A stretch of DNA of 64,000 nucleotides, taken from Steinernema hermaphroditum. Lineage: Eukaryota > Nematoda > Chromadorea > Rhabditida > Steinernematidae. The position numbers were made by a program, and so were the translations under genes. The stretch is from NCBI GenBank assembly GCA_030435675.1, contig CM059624.1, positions 1 through 64,000 on the forward strand, written 5' to 3'. Position 1 is the stretch's first letter, and each line of letters opens with the position of its first letter. The notes under the pieces were generated by a model. That model saw only the letters and a program-made list of their open reading frames with translations. It was not told the DNA's origin and did not search any database. Shown here in pieces: positions 23,613 to 37,779 of the stretch.

Positions 23613-25677
23613 AGAGTTATGCATCTGACCCCTCCGCTCCAATTTTTTATGATTGGATCTTGTAGAACTGCACGAGCCTGATCGAACGCGCCTACTCTCG
23701 TTGGATTTCCTGTGGACTATCTTAGTTTCCTGCAAAACTTTCAATTCGAGACAGCAGGGCCCTTGCTCACACCAAGAGCTCTGCATCTGACCCTCCTGCT
23801 CCAAAGTACCATGGCATTTTTGTGATTGGATCTTGTAGAACTGCACGAGCCTGATTGAACGCGCCTATTCCCGTTGGGATTACTGAGGACTATCTTAGTT
23901 TCCTGCAAAACTTTCAATTCGAGACAGATAGGGCCTTGTTCATGCAAAGAGTTCTGCATCTGACCATCCTGCTCCAAAGTACCATAGCATTTTTATGATT
24001 CCATCTTGTAGAACTGCACGAGCCTGATTGAACGCGCCTACTCTCGTTGGATTTGCTGTGGACTATCTTAGTTTCCTGCAAAACTTTCAATTCGAGACAG
24101 CAGGGCCCTTGCTCACACCAACAGCTCTGCATCTGACCCTCCTGCTCCAAAGTACCATAGCATTTTTATGATTCCATCTTGTAGAACTGCACGAGCCTGA
24201 TCGAACGCGCCTACTCTCGTTGGATTTCCTGCGGACTATCTTAGTTTCCTGCAAAACTTTCAATTCGAGACAGATAGGGCCTTGTTCATACAAAGAGTTC
24301 TGCATCTGACCCTCCTGCTCCAAAGTACCATAGCATTTTTATGATTCCATCTTGTAGAACTGCACGAGCCTGATTGAACGCGCCTACTCTCGTTGGATTT
24401 GCTGTGGACTATCTTAGTTTCCTGCAAAACTTTCAATTCGAGACAGCAGGGCCCTTGCTCACACCAACAGCTCTGCATCTGACCCTCCTGCTCCAAAGTA
24501 CCATAGCATTTTTATGATTCCATCTTGTAGAACTGCACGAGCCTGATCGAACGCGCCTACTCTCGTTGGATTTCCTGCGGACTATCTTAGTTTCCTGCAA
24601 AACTTTCAATTCGAGACAGATAGGGCCTTGTTCATACAAAGAGTTCTGCATCTGACCCTCCTGCTCCAAAGTACCATAGCATTTTTATGATTCCATCTTG
24701 TAGAACTGCACGAGCCTGATTGAACGCGCCTATTCCCGTTGGGATTACTGTGGACTATCTTAGTTTCCTGCAAAACTTTCAATTCGAGACAGCAGGGCCC
24801 TTGCTCACACCAACAGCTCTGCATCTGACCCTCCTGCTCCAAAGTACCATAGCATTTTTATGATTCCATCTTGTAGAACTGCACGAGCCTGATTGAACGC
24901 GCCTATTCCCGTTGGGATTACTGTGGACTATCTTAGTTTCCTGCAAAACTTTCAATTCGAGACAGCAGGGCCCTTGCTCACACCAACAGCTCTGCATCTG
25001 ACCCTCCTGCTCCAAAGTACCATAGCATTTTTATGATTCCATCTTGTAGAACTGCACGAGCCTGATTGAACGCGCCTACTCTCGTTGGATTTGCTGTGGA
25101 CTATCTTAGTTTCCTGCAAAACTTTCAATTCGAGACAGCAGGGCCCTTGCTCACACCAAGAGCTCTGCATCTGACCCTCCTGCTCCAAAGTACCATGGCA
25201 TTTTTGTGATTCCATCTTGTAGAACTGCACGAGCCTGATCGAACGCGCCTACTCTCGTTGGATTTCCTGTGGACTATCTTAGTTTCCTGCAAAACTTTCA
25301 ATTCGAGACAGCAGGGCCCTTGCTCACACCAAGAGCTCTGCATCTGACCCTCCTGCTCCAAAGTACCATGGCATTTTTGTGATTCCATCTTGTAGAACTG
25401 CACGAGCCTGATCGAACGCGCCTACTCTCGTTGGATTTCCTGCGGACTATCTTAGTTTCCTGCAAAACTTTCAATTCGAGACAGCAGGGCCCTTGCTCAC
25501 ACCAAGAGCTCTGCATCTGACCCTCCTGCTCCAAAGTACCATGGCATTTTTGTGATTCCATCTTGTAGAACTGCACGAGCCTGATCGAACGCGCCTACTC
25601 TCGTTGGATTTCCTGTGGACTATCTTAGTTTCCTGCAAAACTTTCAATTCGAGACAGTTAGGGCCTTGTTCATACAA
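23613..25677 (-). repeat. Higher-order repeat, 12 monomers (copy 2)
   Basis: Second unit between marker monomers at 23,613 and 25,678. The step is 2065 bp, equal to 12 x 173 minus the 11 bases deleted from this copy of the marker monomer (GCTCCAATTTTTTATG near 23,636). Most monomers correspond one to one with copy 1. A local expansion of alternating CTTGTAG monomers around 24.1-24.9 kb accounts for the extra unit. Confidence 0.75.
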
Positions 25678-28600
25678 AGAGTTATGCATCTGACCCCTCC
25701 GCTCCAAAATACATTTTTATGATTGGATCTTGTAGAACTGCACGAGCCTGATCGAACGCGCCTACTCTCGTTGGATTTCCTGTGGACTATCTTAGTTTCC
25801 TGCAAAACTTTCAATTCGAGACAGCAGGGCCCTTGCTCACACCAAGAGCTCTGCATCTGACCCTCCTGCTCCAAAGTACCATGGCATTTTTGTGATTGGA
25901 TCTTGTAGAACTGCACGAGCCTGATTGAACGCGCCTATTCCCGTTGGGATTACTGAGGACTATCTTAGTTTCCTGCAAAACTTTCAATTCGAGACAGATA
26001 GGGCCTTGTTCATGCAAAGAGTTCTGCATCTGACCATCCTGCTCCAAAGTACCATAGCATTTTTATGATTCCATCTTGTAGAACTGCACGAGCCTGATTG
26101 AACGCGCCTACTCTCGTTGGATTTGCTGTGGACTATCTTAGTTTCCTGCAAAACTTTCAATTCGAGACAGCAGGGCCCTTGCTCACACCAACAGCTCTGC
26201 ATCTGACCCTCCTGCTCCAAAGTACCATAGCATTTTTATGATTCCATCTTATAGAACTGCACGAGCCTGATCGAACGCGCCTACTCTCGTTGGATTTCCT
26301 GCGGACTATCTTAGTTTCCTGCAAAACTTTCAATTCGAGACAGATAGGGCCTTGTTCATACAAAGAGTTCTGCATCTGACCCTCCTGCTCCAAAGTACCA
26401 TAGCATTTTTATGATTCCATCTTGTAGAACTGCACGAGCCTGATTGAACGCGCCTATTCCCGTTGGGATTACTGTGGACTATCTTAGTTTCCTGCAAAAC
26501 TTTCAATTCGAGACAGCAGGGCCCTTGCTCACACCAACAGCTCTGCATCTGACCCTCCTGCTCCAAAGTACCATAGCATTTTTATGATTCCATCTTGTAG
26601 AACTGCACGAGCCTGATTGAACGCGCCTATTCCCGTTGGGATTACTGTGGACTATCTTAGTTTCCTGCAAAACTTTCAATTCGAGACAGCAGGGCCCTTG
26701 CTCACACCAACAGCTCTGCATCTGACCCTCCTGCTCCAAAGTACCATAGCATTTTTATGATTCCATCTTGTAGAACTGCACGAGCCTGATTGAACGCGCC
26801 TACTCTCGTTGGATTTGCTGTGGACTATCTTAGTTTCCTGCAAAACTTTCAATTCGAGACAGCAGGGCCCTTGCTCACACCAACAGCTCTGCATCTGACC
26901 CTCCTGCTCCAAAGTACCATAGCATTTTTATGATTCCATCTTATAGAACTGCACGAGCCTGATCGAACGCGCCTACTCTCGTTGGATTTCCTGCGGACTA
27001 TCTTAGTTTCCTGCAAAACTTTCAATTCGAGACAGATAGGGCCTTGTTCATACAAAGAGTTCTGCATCTGACCCTCCTGCTCCAAAGTACCATAGCATTT
27101 TTATGATTCCATCTTGTAGAACTGCACGAGCCTGATTGAACGCGCCTACTCTCGTTGGATTTGCTGTGGACTATCTTAGTTTCCTGCAAAACTTTCAATT
27201 CGAGACAGCAGGGCCCTTGCTCACACCAACAGCTCTGCATCTGACCCTCCTGCTCCAAAGTACCATAGCATTTTTATGATTCCATCTTATAGAACTGCAC
27301 GAGCCTGATCGAACGCGCCTACTCTCGTTGGATTTCCTGCGGACTATCTTAGTTTCCTGCAAAACTTTCAATTCGAGACAGATAGGGCCTTGTTCATACA
27401 AAGAGTTCTGCATCTGACCCTCCTGCTCCAAAGTACCATAGCATTTTTATGATTCCATCTTGTAGAACTGCACGAGCCTGATTGAACGCGCCTATTCCCG
27501 TTGGGATTACTGTGGACTATCTTAGTTTCCTGCAAAACTTTCAATTCGAGACAGCAGGGCCCTTGCTCACACCAACAGCTCTGCATCTGACCCTCCTGCT
27601 CCAAAGTACCATAGCATTTTTATGATTCCATCTTATAGAACTGCACGAGCCTGATCGAACGCGCCTACTCTCGTTGGATTTCCTGCGGACTATCTTAGTT
27701 TCCTGCAAAACTTTCAATTCGAGACAGATAGGGCCTTGTTCATACAAAGAGTTCTGCATCTGACCCTCCTGCTCCAAAGTACCATAGCATTTTTATGATT
27801 CCATCTTGTAGAACTGCACGAGCCTGATTGAACGCGCCTATTCCCGTTGGGATTACTGAGGACTATCTTAGTTTCCTGCAAAACTTTCAATTCGAGACAG
27901 ATAGGGCCTTGTTCATGCAAAGAGTTCTGCATCTGACCATCCTGCTCCAAAGTACCATAGCATTTTTATGATTCCATCTTGTAGAACTGCACGAGCCTGA
28001 TTGAACGCGCCTACTCTCGTTGGATTTGCTGTGGACTATCTTAGTTTCCTGCAAAACTTTCAATTCGAGACAGCAGGGCCCTTGCTCACACCAACAGCTC
28101 TGCATCTGACCCTCCTGCTCCAAAGTACCATAGCATTTTTATGATTCCATCTTATAGAACTGCACGAGCCTGATCGAACGCGCCTACTCTCGTTGGATTT
28201 CCTGTGGACTATCTTAGTTTCCTGCAAAACTTTCAATTCGAGACAGCAGGGCCCTTGCTCACACCAAGAGCTCTGCATCTGACCCTCCTGCTCCAAAGTA
28301 CCATAGCATTTTTATGATTGGATCTTGGAGAACTGCACGAGCCTGATCGAACGCGCCTATTCCCGTTCGGATTACTGTGGACTATCTTAGTTTCCTGCAA
28401 AACTTTCAATTCGAGACAGATAGGGCCTTGTTCATGCAAAGAGTTCTGCATCTGACCCTCCTGCTCCAAAATACCATAGCATTTTTATGATTGGATCTTG
28501 TAGAACTGCACGAGCCTGATCGAACGCGCCTACTCTCGTTGGATTTCCTGCGGACTATCTTAGTTTCCTGCAAAACTTTCAATTCGAGACAGATAGGGCC

Positions 28601-29304
28601 TTGTTCATACAAAGAGTTCTGCATCTGACCCTCCTGCTCCAAAGTACCATAGCATTTTTATGATTCCATCTTGTAGAACTGCACGAGCCTGATTGAACGC
28701 GCCTACTCTCGTTGGATTTGCTGTGGACTATCTTAGTTTGCTGCAAAACTTTCAATTCGAGACAGCAGGGCCCTTGCTCACACCAAGAGCTCTGCATCTG
28801 ACCCTCCTGCTCCAAAGTACCATGGCATTTTTGTGATTCCATCTTGTAGAACTGCACGAGCCTGATCGAACGCGCCTACTCTCGTTGGATTTCCTGTGGA
28901 CTATCTTAGTTTCCTGCAAAACTTTCAATTCGAGACAGCAGGGCCCTTGCTCACACCAAGAGCTCTGCATCTGACCCTCCTGCTCCAAAGTACCATGGCA
29001 TTTTTGTGATTCCATCTTGTAGAACTGCACGAGCCTGATCGAACGCGCCTACTCTCGTTGGATTTCCTGCGGACTATCTTAGTTTCCTGCAAAACTTTCA
29101 ATTCGAGACAGCAGGGCCCTTGCTCACACCAAGAGCTCTGCATCTGACCCTCCTGCTCCAAAGTACCATGGCATTTTTGTGATTCCATCTTGTAGAACTG
29201 CACGAGCCTGATCGAACGCGCCTACTCTCGTTGGATTTCCTGTGGACTATCTTAGTTTCCTGCAAAACTTTCAATTCGAGACAGTTAGGGCCTTGTTCAT
29301 ACAA
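25678..29304 (-). repeat. Higher-order repeat block, 21 monomers (copy 3, expanded)
   Basis: Third block between markers at 25,678 and 29,305. The step is 3627 bp, equal to 21 x 173 minus the 6 bases missing from this marker copy (CCAAAATACATTTTTATG). The outer parts match copies 1 and 2: GAGGACTATC at 25,953 and GTTTGCTGCAAAAC near 28,737. The middle (about 26.4-27.9 kb) is a run of near-identical monomer pairs that looks like an internal amplification. Confidence 0.7.
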
Positions 29305-30337
29305 AGAGTTATGCATCTGACCCCTCCGCTCCAATTTTTATGATTGGATCTTGTAGAACTGCACGAGCCTGATCGAACGCGCCTACTCTCGTTGGATTTC
29401 CTGTGGACTATCTTAGTTTCCTGCAAAACTTTCAATTCGAGACAGCAGGGCCCTTGCTCACACCAAGAGCTCTGCATCTGACCATCCTGCTCCAAAGTAC
29501 CATAGCATTTTTATGATTCCATCTTGTAGAACTGCACGAGCCTGATTGAACGCGCCTACTCTCGTTGGATTTGCTGTGGACTATCTTAGTTTCCTGCAAA
29601 ACTTTCAATTCGAGACAGCAGGGCCCTTGCTCACACCAAGAGCTCTGCATCTGACCCTCCTGCTCCAAAGTACCATAGCATTTTTATGATTCCATCTTAT
29701 AGAACTGCACGAGCCTGATCGAACGCGCCTACTCTCGTTGGATTTCCTGCGGACTATCTTAGTTTCCTGCAAAACTTTCAATTCGAGACAGATAGGGCCT
29801 TGTTCATACAAAGAGTTCTGCATCTGACCCTCCTGCTCCAAAGTACCATAGCATTTTTATGATTCCATCTTGTAGAACTGCACGAGCCTGATTGAACGCG
29901 CCTATTCCCGTTGGGATTACTGTGGACTATCTTAGTTTCCTGCAAAACTTTCAATTCGAGACAGCAGGGCCCTTGCTCACACCAAGAGCTCTGCATCTGA
30001 CCCTCCTGCTCCAAAGTACCATGGCATTTTTGTGATTCCATCTTGTAGAACTGCACGAGCCTGATCGAACGCGCCTACTCTCGTTGGATTTCCTGTGGAC
30101 TATCTTAGTTTCCTGCAAAACTTTCAATTCGAGACAGCAGTGCCCTTGCTCACACCAAGAGCTCTGCATCTGACCCTCCTGCTCCAAAGTACCATAGCAT
30201 TTTTATGATTCCATCTTATAGAACTGCACGAGCCTGATCGAACGCGCCTACTCTCGTTGGATTTCCTGCGGACTATCTTAGTTTCCTGCAAAACTTTCAA
30301 TTCGAGACAGATAGGGCCTTGTTCATACAAAGAGTTC

Positions 30338-33300
30338 CGCATCTGACCCTCCTGCTCCAAAGTACCATAGCATTTTTATGATTCCATCTTGTAGAACTGC
30401 ACGAGCCTGATTGAACGCGCCTATTCCCGTTGGGATTACTGTGGACTATCTTAGTTTCCTGCAAAACTTTCAATTCGAGACAGCAGGGCCCTTGCTCACA
30501 CCAAGAGCTCTGCATCTGACCCTCCTGCTCCAAAGTACCATGGCATTTTTATGATTGGATCTTGTAGAACTGCACGAGCCTGATCGAACGCGCCTACTCT
30601 CGTTGGATTTCCTGTGGACTATCTTAGTTTCCTGCAAAACTTTCAATTCGAGACAGCAGGGCCCTTGCTCACACCAAGAGCTCTGCATCTGACCCTCCTG
30701 CTCCAAAGTACCATGGCATTTTTATGATTGGATCTTGTAGAACTGCACGAGCCTGATCGAACGCGCCTACTCTCGTTGGATTTCCTGTGGACTATCTTAG
30801 TTTCCTGCAAAACTTTCAATTCGAGACAGCAGGGCCCTTGCTCACACCAAGAGCTCTGCATCTGACCATCCTGCTCCAAAGTACCATAGCATTTTTATGA
30901 TTCCATCTTGTAGAACTGCACGAGCCTGATTGAACGCGCCTATTCCCGTTGGGATTACTGTGGACTATCTTAGTTTCCTGCAAAACTTTCAATTCGAGAC
31001 AGCAGGGCCCTTGCTCACACCAAGAGCTCTGCATCTGACCCTCCTGCTCCAAAGTACCATGGCATTTTTATGATTGGATCTTGTAGAACTGCACGAGCCT
31101 GATCGAACGCGCCTACTCTCGTTGGATTTCCTGTGGACTATCTTAGTTTCCTGCAAAACTTTCAATTCGAGACAGCAGGGCCCTTGCTCACACCAAGAGC
31201 TCTGCATCTGACCCTCCTGCTCCAAAGTACCATGGCATTTTTATGATTGGATCTTGTAGAACTGCACGAGCCTGATCGAACGCGCCTACTCTCGTTGGAT
31301 TTCCTGTGGACTATCTTAGTTTCCTGCAAAACTTTCAATTCGAGACAGCAGGGCCCTTGCTCACACCAAGAGCTCTGCATCTGACCATCCTGCTCCAAAG
31401 TACCATAGCATTTTTATGATTCCATCTTGTAGAACTGCACGAGCCTGATTGAACGCGCCTACTCTCGTTGGATTTGCTGTGGACTATCTTAGTTTCCTGC
31501 AAAACTTTCAATTCGAGACAGCAGGGCCCTTGCTCACACCAAGAGCTCTGCATCTGACCCTCCTGCTCCAAAGTACCATAGCATTTTTATGATTCCATCT
31601 TATAGAACTGCACGAGCCTGATCGAACGCGCCTACTCTCGTTGGATTTCCTGCGGACTATCTTAGTTTCCTGCAAAACTTTCAATTCGAGACAGATAGGG
31701 CCTTGTTCATACAAAGAGTTCTGCATCTGACCCTCCTGCTCCAAAGTACCATAGCATTTTTATGATTCCATCTTGTAGAACTGCACGAGCCTGATTGAAC
31801 GCGCCTATTCCCGTTGGGATTACTGTGGACTATCTTAGTTTCCTGCAAAACTTTCAATTCGAGACAGCAGGGCCCTTGCTCACACCAAGAGCTCTGCATC
31901 TGACCCTCCTGCTCCAAAGTACCATGGCATTTTTGTGATTCCATCTTGTAGAACTGCACGAGCCTGATCGAACGCGCCTACTCTCGTTGGATTTCCTGTG
32001 GACTATCTTAGTTTCCTGCAAAACTTTCAATTCGAGACAGCAGGGCCCTTGCTCACACCAAGAGCTCTGCATCTGACCCTCCTGCTCCAAAGTACCATAG
32101 CATTTTTATGATTCCATCTTATAGAACTGCACGAGCCTGATCGAACGCGCCTACTCTCGTTGGATTTCCTGCGGACTATCTTAGTTTCCTGCAAAACTTT
32201 CAATTCGAGACAGCAGGGCCCTTGCTCACACCAAGAGCTCTGCATCTGACCCTCCTGCTCCAAAGTACCATGGCATTTTTGTGATTCCATCTTGTAGAAC
32301 TGCACGAGCCTGATCGAACGCGCCTACTCTCGTTGGATTTCCTGCGGACTATCTTAGTTTCCTGCAAAACTTTCAATTCGAGACAGCAGGGCCCTTGCTC
32401 ACACCAAGAGCTCTGCATCTGACCCTCCTGCTCCAAAGTACCATAGCATTTTTATGATTCCATCTTGTAGAACTGCACGAGCCTGATTGAACGCGCCTAT
32501 TCCCGTTGGGATTACTGTGGACTATCTTAGTTTCCTGCAAAACTTTCAATTCGAGACAGCAGGGCCCTTGCTCACACCAAGAGCTCTGCATCTGACCCTC
32601 CTGCTCCAAAGTACCATGGCATTTTTATGATTGGATCTTGTAGAACTGCACGAGCCTGATCGAACGCGCCTACTCTCGTTGGATTTCCTGTGGACTATCT
32701 TAGTTTCCTGCAAAACTTTCAATTCGAGACAGCAGGGCCCTTGCTCACACCAAGAGCTCTGCATCTGACCCTCCTGCTCCAAAGTACCATGGCATTTTTA
32801 TGATTGGATCTTGTAGAACTGCACGAGCCTGATCGAACGCGCCTACTCTCGTTGGATTTCCTGTGGACTATCTTAGTTTCCTGCAAAACTTTCAATTCGA
32901 GACAGCAGGGCCCTTGCTCACACCAAGAGCTCTGCATCTGACCATCCTGCTCCAAAGTACCATAGCATTTTTATGATTCCATCTTGTAGAACTGCACGAG
33001 CCTGATTGAACGCGCCTATTCCCGTTGGGATTACTGTGGACTATCTTAGTTTCCTGCAAAACTTTCAATTCGAGACAGCAGGGCCCTTGCTCACACCAAG
33101 AGCTCTGCATCTGACCCTCCTGCTCCAAAGTACCATGGCATTTTTATGATTGGATCTTGTAGAACTGCACGAGCCTGATCGAACGCGCCTACTCTCGTTG
33201 GATTTCCTGTGGACTATCTTAGTTTCCTGCAAAACTTTCAATTCGAGACAGCAGGGCCCTTGCTCACACCAAGAGCTCTGCATCTGACCCTCCTGCTCCA

Positions 33301-34420
33301 AAGTACCATGGCATTTTTATGATTGGATCTTGTAGAACTGCACGAGCCTGATCGAACGCGCCTACTCTCGTTGGATTTCCTGTGGACTATCTTAGTTTCC
33401 TGCAAAACTTTCAATTCGAGACAGCAGGGCCCTTGCTCACACCAAGAGCTCTGCATCTGACCATCCTGCTCCAAAGTACCATAGCATTTTTATGATTCCA
33501 TCTTGTAGAACTGCACGAGCCTGATTGAACGCGCCTACTCTCGTTGGATTTGCTGTGGACTATCTTAGTTTCCTGCAAAACTTTCAATTCGAGACAGCAG
33601 GGCCCTTGCTCACACCAAGAGCTCTGCATCTGACCCTCCTGCTCCAAAGTACCATAGCATTTTTATGATTCCATCTTATAGAACTGCACGAGCCTGATCG
33701 AACGCGCCTACTCTCGTTGGATTTCCTGCGGACTATCTTAGTTTCCTGCAAAACTTTCAATTCGAGACAGATAGGGCCTTGTTCATACAAAGAGTTCTGC
33801 ATCTGACCCTCCTGCTCCAAAGTACCATAGCATTTTTATGATTCCATCTTGTAGAACTGCACGAGCCTGATTGAACGCGCCTATTCCCGTTGGGATTACT
33901 GTGGACTATCTTAGTTTCCTGCAAAACTTTCAATTCGAGACAGCAGGGCCCTTGCTCACACCAAGAGCTCTGCATCTGACCCTCCTGCTCCAAAGTACCA
34001 TGGCATTTTTGTGATTCCATCTTGTAGAACTGCACGAGCCTGATCGAACGCGCCTACTCTCGTTGGATTTCCTGTGGACTATCTTAGTTTCCTGCAAAAC
34101 TTTCAATTCGAGACAGCAGGGCCCTTGCTCACACCAAGAGCTCTGCATCTGACCCTCCTGCTCCAAAGTACCATAGCATTTTTATGATTCCATCTTATAG
34201 AACTGCACGAGCCTGATCGAACGCGCCTACTCTCGTTGGATTTCCTGCGGACTATCTTAGTTTCCTGCAAAACTTTCAATTCGAGACAGCAGGGCCCTTG
34301 CTCACACCAAGAGCTCTGCATCTGACCCTCCTGCTCCAAAGTACCATGGCATTTTTGTGATTCCATCTTGTAGAACTGCACGAGCCTGATCGAACGCGCC
34401 TACTCTCGTTGGATTTCCTG
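30338..34420 (-). repeat. Tandem duplication, 12-monomer (2076-bp) step
   Basis: Sequence from about 30,338 to 32,344 matches sequence 2076 bp further on (32,414-34,420) monomer for monomer. All ten consecutive monomers compared carry the same variants, including GACCATCCTGCTCC in the same two places. Homology breaks at 32,345/34,421 (CCTGCGG versus CCTGTGG) and left of about 30,338 (GATAGGG versus GCAGGG). Nested inside is a 3-monomer (519 bp) near-repeat at 30.47-31.5 kb. The agreement indicates a young duplication or sequence conversion. Confidence 0.85.
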
Positions 34421-34448
34421 TGGACTATCTTAGTTTCCTGCAAAACTT

Positions 34449-35832
34449 TCAATTCGAGACAGCAGGGCCCTTGCTCACACCAAGAGCTCTGCATCTGACC
34501 CTCCTGCTCCAAAGTACCATAGCATTTTTATGATTCCATCTTATAGAACTGCACGAGCCTGATCGAACGCGCCTACTCTCGTTGGATTTCCTGCGGACTA
34601 TCTTAGTTTCCTGCAAAACTTTCAATTCGAGACAGATAGGGCCTTGTTCATACAAAGAGTTCTGCATCTGACCCTCCTGCTCCAAAGTACCATAGCATTT
34701 TTATGATTCCATCTTGTAGAACTGCACGAGCCTGATTGAACGCGCCTATTCCCGTTGGGATTACTGTGGACTATCTTAGTTTCCTGCAAAACTTTCAATT
34801 CGAGACAGCAGGGCCCTTGCTCACACCAAGAGCTCTGCATCTGACCCTCCTGCTCCAAAGTACCATGGCATTTTTGTGATTCCATCTTGTAGAACTGCAC
34901 GAGCCTGATCGAACGCGCCTACTCTCGTTGGATTTCCTGTGGACTATCTTAGTTTCCTGCAAAACTTTCAATTCGAGACAGCAGGGCCCTTGCTCACACC
35001 AAGAGCTCTGCATCTGACCCTCCTGCTCCAAAGTACCATAGCATTTTTATGATTCCATCTTATAGAACTGCACGAGCCTGATCGAACGCGCCTACTCTCG
35101 TTGGATTTCCTGTGGACTATCTTAGTTTCCTGCAAAACTTTCAATTCGAGACAGCAGGGCCCTTGCTCACACCAAGAGCTCTGCATCTGACCCTCCTGCT
35201 CCAAAGTACCATAGCATTTTTATGATTCCATCTTATAGAACTGCACGAGCCTGATCGAACGCGCCTACTCTCGTTGGATTTCCTGCGGACTATCTTAGTT
35301 TCCTGCAAAACTTTCAATTCGAGACAGATAGGGCCTTGTTCATACAAAGAGTTCTGCATCTGACCCTCCTGCTCCAAAGTACCATAGCATTTTTATGATT
35401 CCATCTTGTAGAACTGCACGAGCCTGATTGAACGCGCCTATTCCCGTTGGGATTACTGTGGACTATCTTAGTTTCCTGCAAAACTTTCAATTCGAGACAG
35501 CAGGGCCCTTGCTCACACCAAGAGCTCTGCATCTGACCCTCCTGCTCCAAAGTACCATGGCATTTTTGTGATTCCATCTTGTAGAACTGCACGAGCCTGA
35601 TCGAACGCGCCTACTCTCGTTGGATTTCCTGTGGACTATCTTAGTTTCCTGCAAAACTTTCAATTCGAGACAGCAGGGCCCTTGCTCACACCAAGAGCTC
35701 TGCATCTGACCCTCCTGCTCCAAAGTACCATAGCATTTTTATGATTCCATCTTATAGAACTGCACGAGCCTGATCGAACGCGCCTACTCTCGTTGGATTT
35801 CCTGTGGACTATCTTAGTTTCCTGCAAAACTT
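34449..35832 (-). repeat. 4-monomer higher-order repeat run (692 bp)
   Basis: A four-monomer pattern repeats with a 692 bp step: a TACAAAGAGTT monomer with CCTGCGG; a monomer with GATTGAAC and GGGATTACT; a GCTCACACC monomer with TTTTTGTGATTCC; and a similar monomer with CTTATAG. Instances begin at about 34,449 and 35,141. Related foursomes start at about 31,508, 33,584, 36,871 and 38,428, so this unit is the building block of the longer HORs. Confidence 0.75.
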
Positions 35833-37779
35833 TCAATTCGAGACAGCAGGGCCCTTGCTCACACCAAGAGCTCTGCATCTGACCCTCCTGCTCCAAAGTA
35901 CCATGGCATTTTTGTGATTCCATCTTGTAGAACTGCACGAGCCTGATCGAACGCGCCTACTCTCGTTGGATTTCCTGTGGACTATCTTAGTTTCCTGCAA
36001 AACTTTCAATTCGAGACAGATAGGGCCTTGTTCATGCAAAGAGTTCTGCATCTGACCCTCCTGCTCCAAAGTACCATAGCATTTTTATGATTCCATCTTA
36101 TAGAACTGCACGAGCCTGATCGAACGCGCCTACTCTCGTTGGATTTCCTGTGGACTATCTTAGTTTCCTGCAAAACTTTCAATTCGAGACAGATAGGGCC
36201 TTGTTCATGGAAAGAGTTCTGCATCTGACCCTCCTGCTCCAAAGTACCATAGCATTTTTATGATTCCATCTTGTAGAACTGCACGAGCCTGATTGAACGC
36301 GCCTATTCCCGTTGGGATTACTGTGGACTATCTTAGTTTCCTGCAAAACTTTCAATTCGAGACAGCAGGGCCCTTGCTCACACCAAGAGCTCTGCATCTG
36401 ACCCTCCTGCTCCAAAGTACCATGGCATTTTTGTGATTCCATCTTATAGAACTGCACGAGCCTGATCGAACGCGCCTACTCTCGTTGGATTTCCTGCGGA
36501 CTATCTTAGTTTCCTGCAAAACTTTCAATTCGAGACAGATAGGGCCTTGTTCATACAAAGAGTTCTGCATCTGACCCTCCTGCTCCAAAGTACCATAGCA
36601 TTTTTATGATTCCATCTTGTAGAACTGCACGAGCCTGATTGAACGCGCCTATTCCCGTTGGGATTACTGTGGACTATCTTAGTTTCCTGCAAAACTTTCA
36701 ATTCGAGACAGCAGGGCCCTTGCTCACACCAAGAGCTCTGCATCTGACCCTCCTGCTCCAAAGTACCATGGCATTTTTGTGATTCCATCTTGTAGAACTG
36801 CACGAGCCTGATCGAACGCGCCTACTCTCGTTGGATTTCCTGTGGACTATCTTAGTTTCCTGCAAAACTTTCAATTCGAGACAGCAGGGCCCTTGCTCAC
36901 ACCAAGAGCTCTGCATCTGACCCTCCTGCTCCAAAGTACCATGGCATTTTTGTGATTCCATCTTATAGAACTGCACGAGCCTGATCGAACGCGCCTACTC
37001 TCGTTGGATTTCCTGCGGACTATCTTAGTTTCCTGCAAAACTTTCAATTCGAGACAGATAGGGCCTTGTTCATACAAAGAGTTCTGCATCTGACCCTCCT
37101 GCTCCAAAGTACCATAGCATTTTTATGATTCCATCTTGTAGAACTGCACGAGCCTGATTGAACGCGCCTATTCCCGTTGGGATTACTGTGGACTATCTTA
37201 GTTTCCTGCAAAACTTTCAATTCGAGACAGCAGGGCCCTTGCTCACACCAAGAGCTCTGCATCTGACCCTCCTGCTCCAAAGTACCATGGCATTTTTGTG
37301 ATTCCATCTTGTAGAACTGCACGAGCCTGATCGAACGCGCCTACTCTCGTTGGATTTCCTGTGGACTATCTTAGTTTCCTGCAAAACTTTCAATTCGAGA
37401 CAGCAGGGCCCTTGCTCACACCAAGAGCTCTGCATCTGACCCTCCTGCTCCAAAGTACCATAGCATTTTTATGATTCCATCTTATAGAACTGCACGAGCC
37501 TGATCGAACGCGCCTACTCTCGTTGGATTTCCTGTGGACTATCTTAGTTTCCTGCAAAACTTTCAATTCGAGACAGATAGGGCCTTGTTCATGCAAAGAG
37601 TTCTGCATCTGACCCTCCTGCTCCAAAGTACCATAGCATTTTTATGATTCCATCTTGTAGAACTGCACGAGCCTGATTGAACGCGCCTACTCTCGTTGGA
37701 TTTGCTGTGGACTATCTTAGTTTGCTGCAAAACTTTCAATTCGAGACAGCAGGGCCCTTGCTCACACCAAGAGCTCTGC

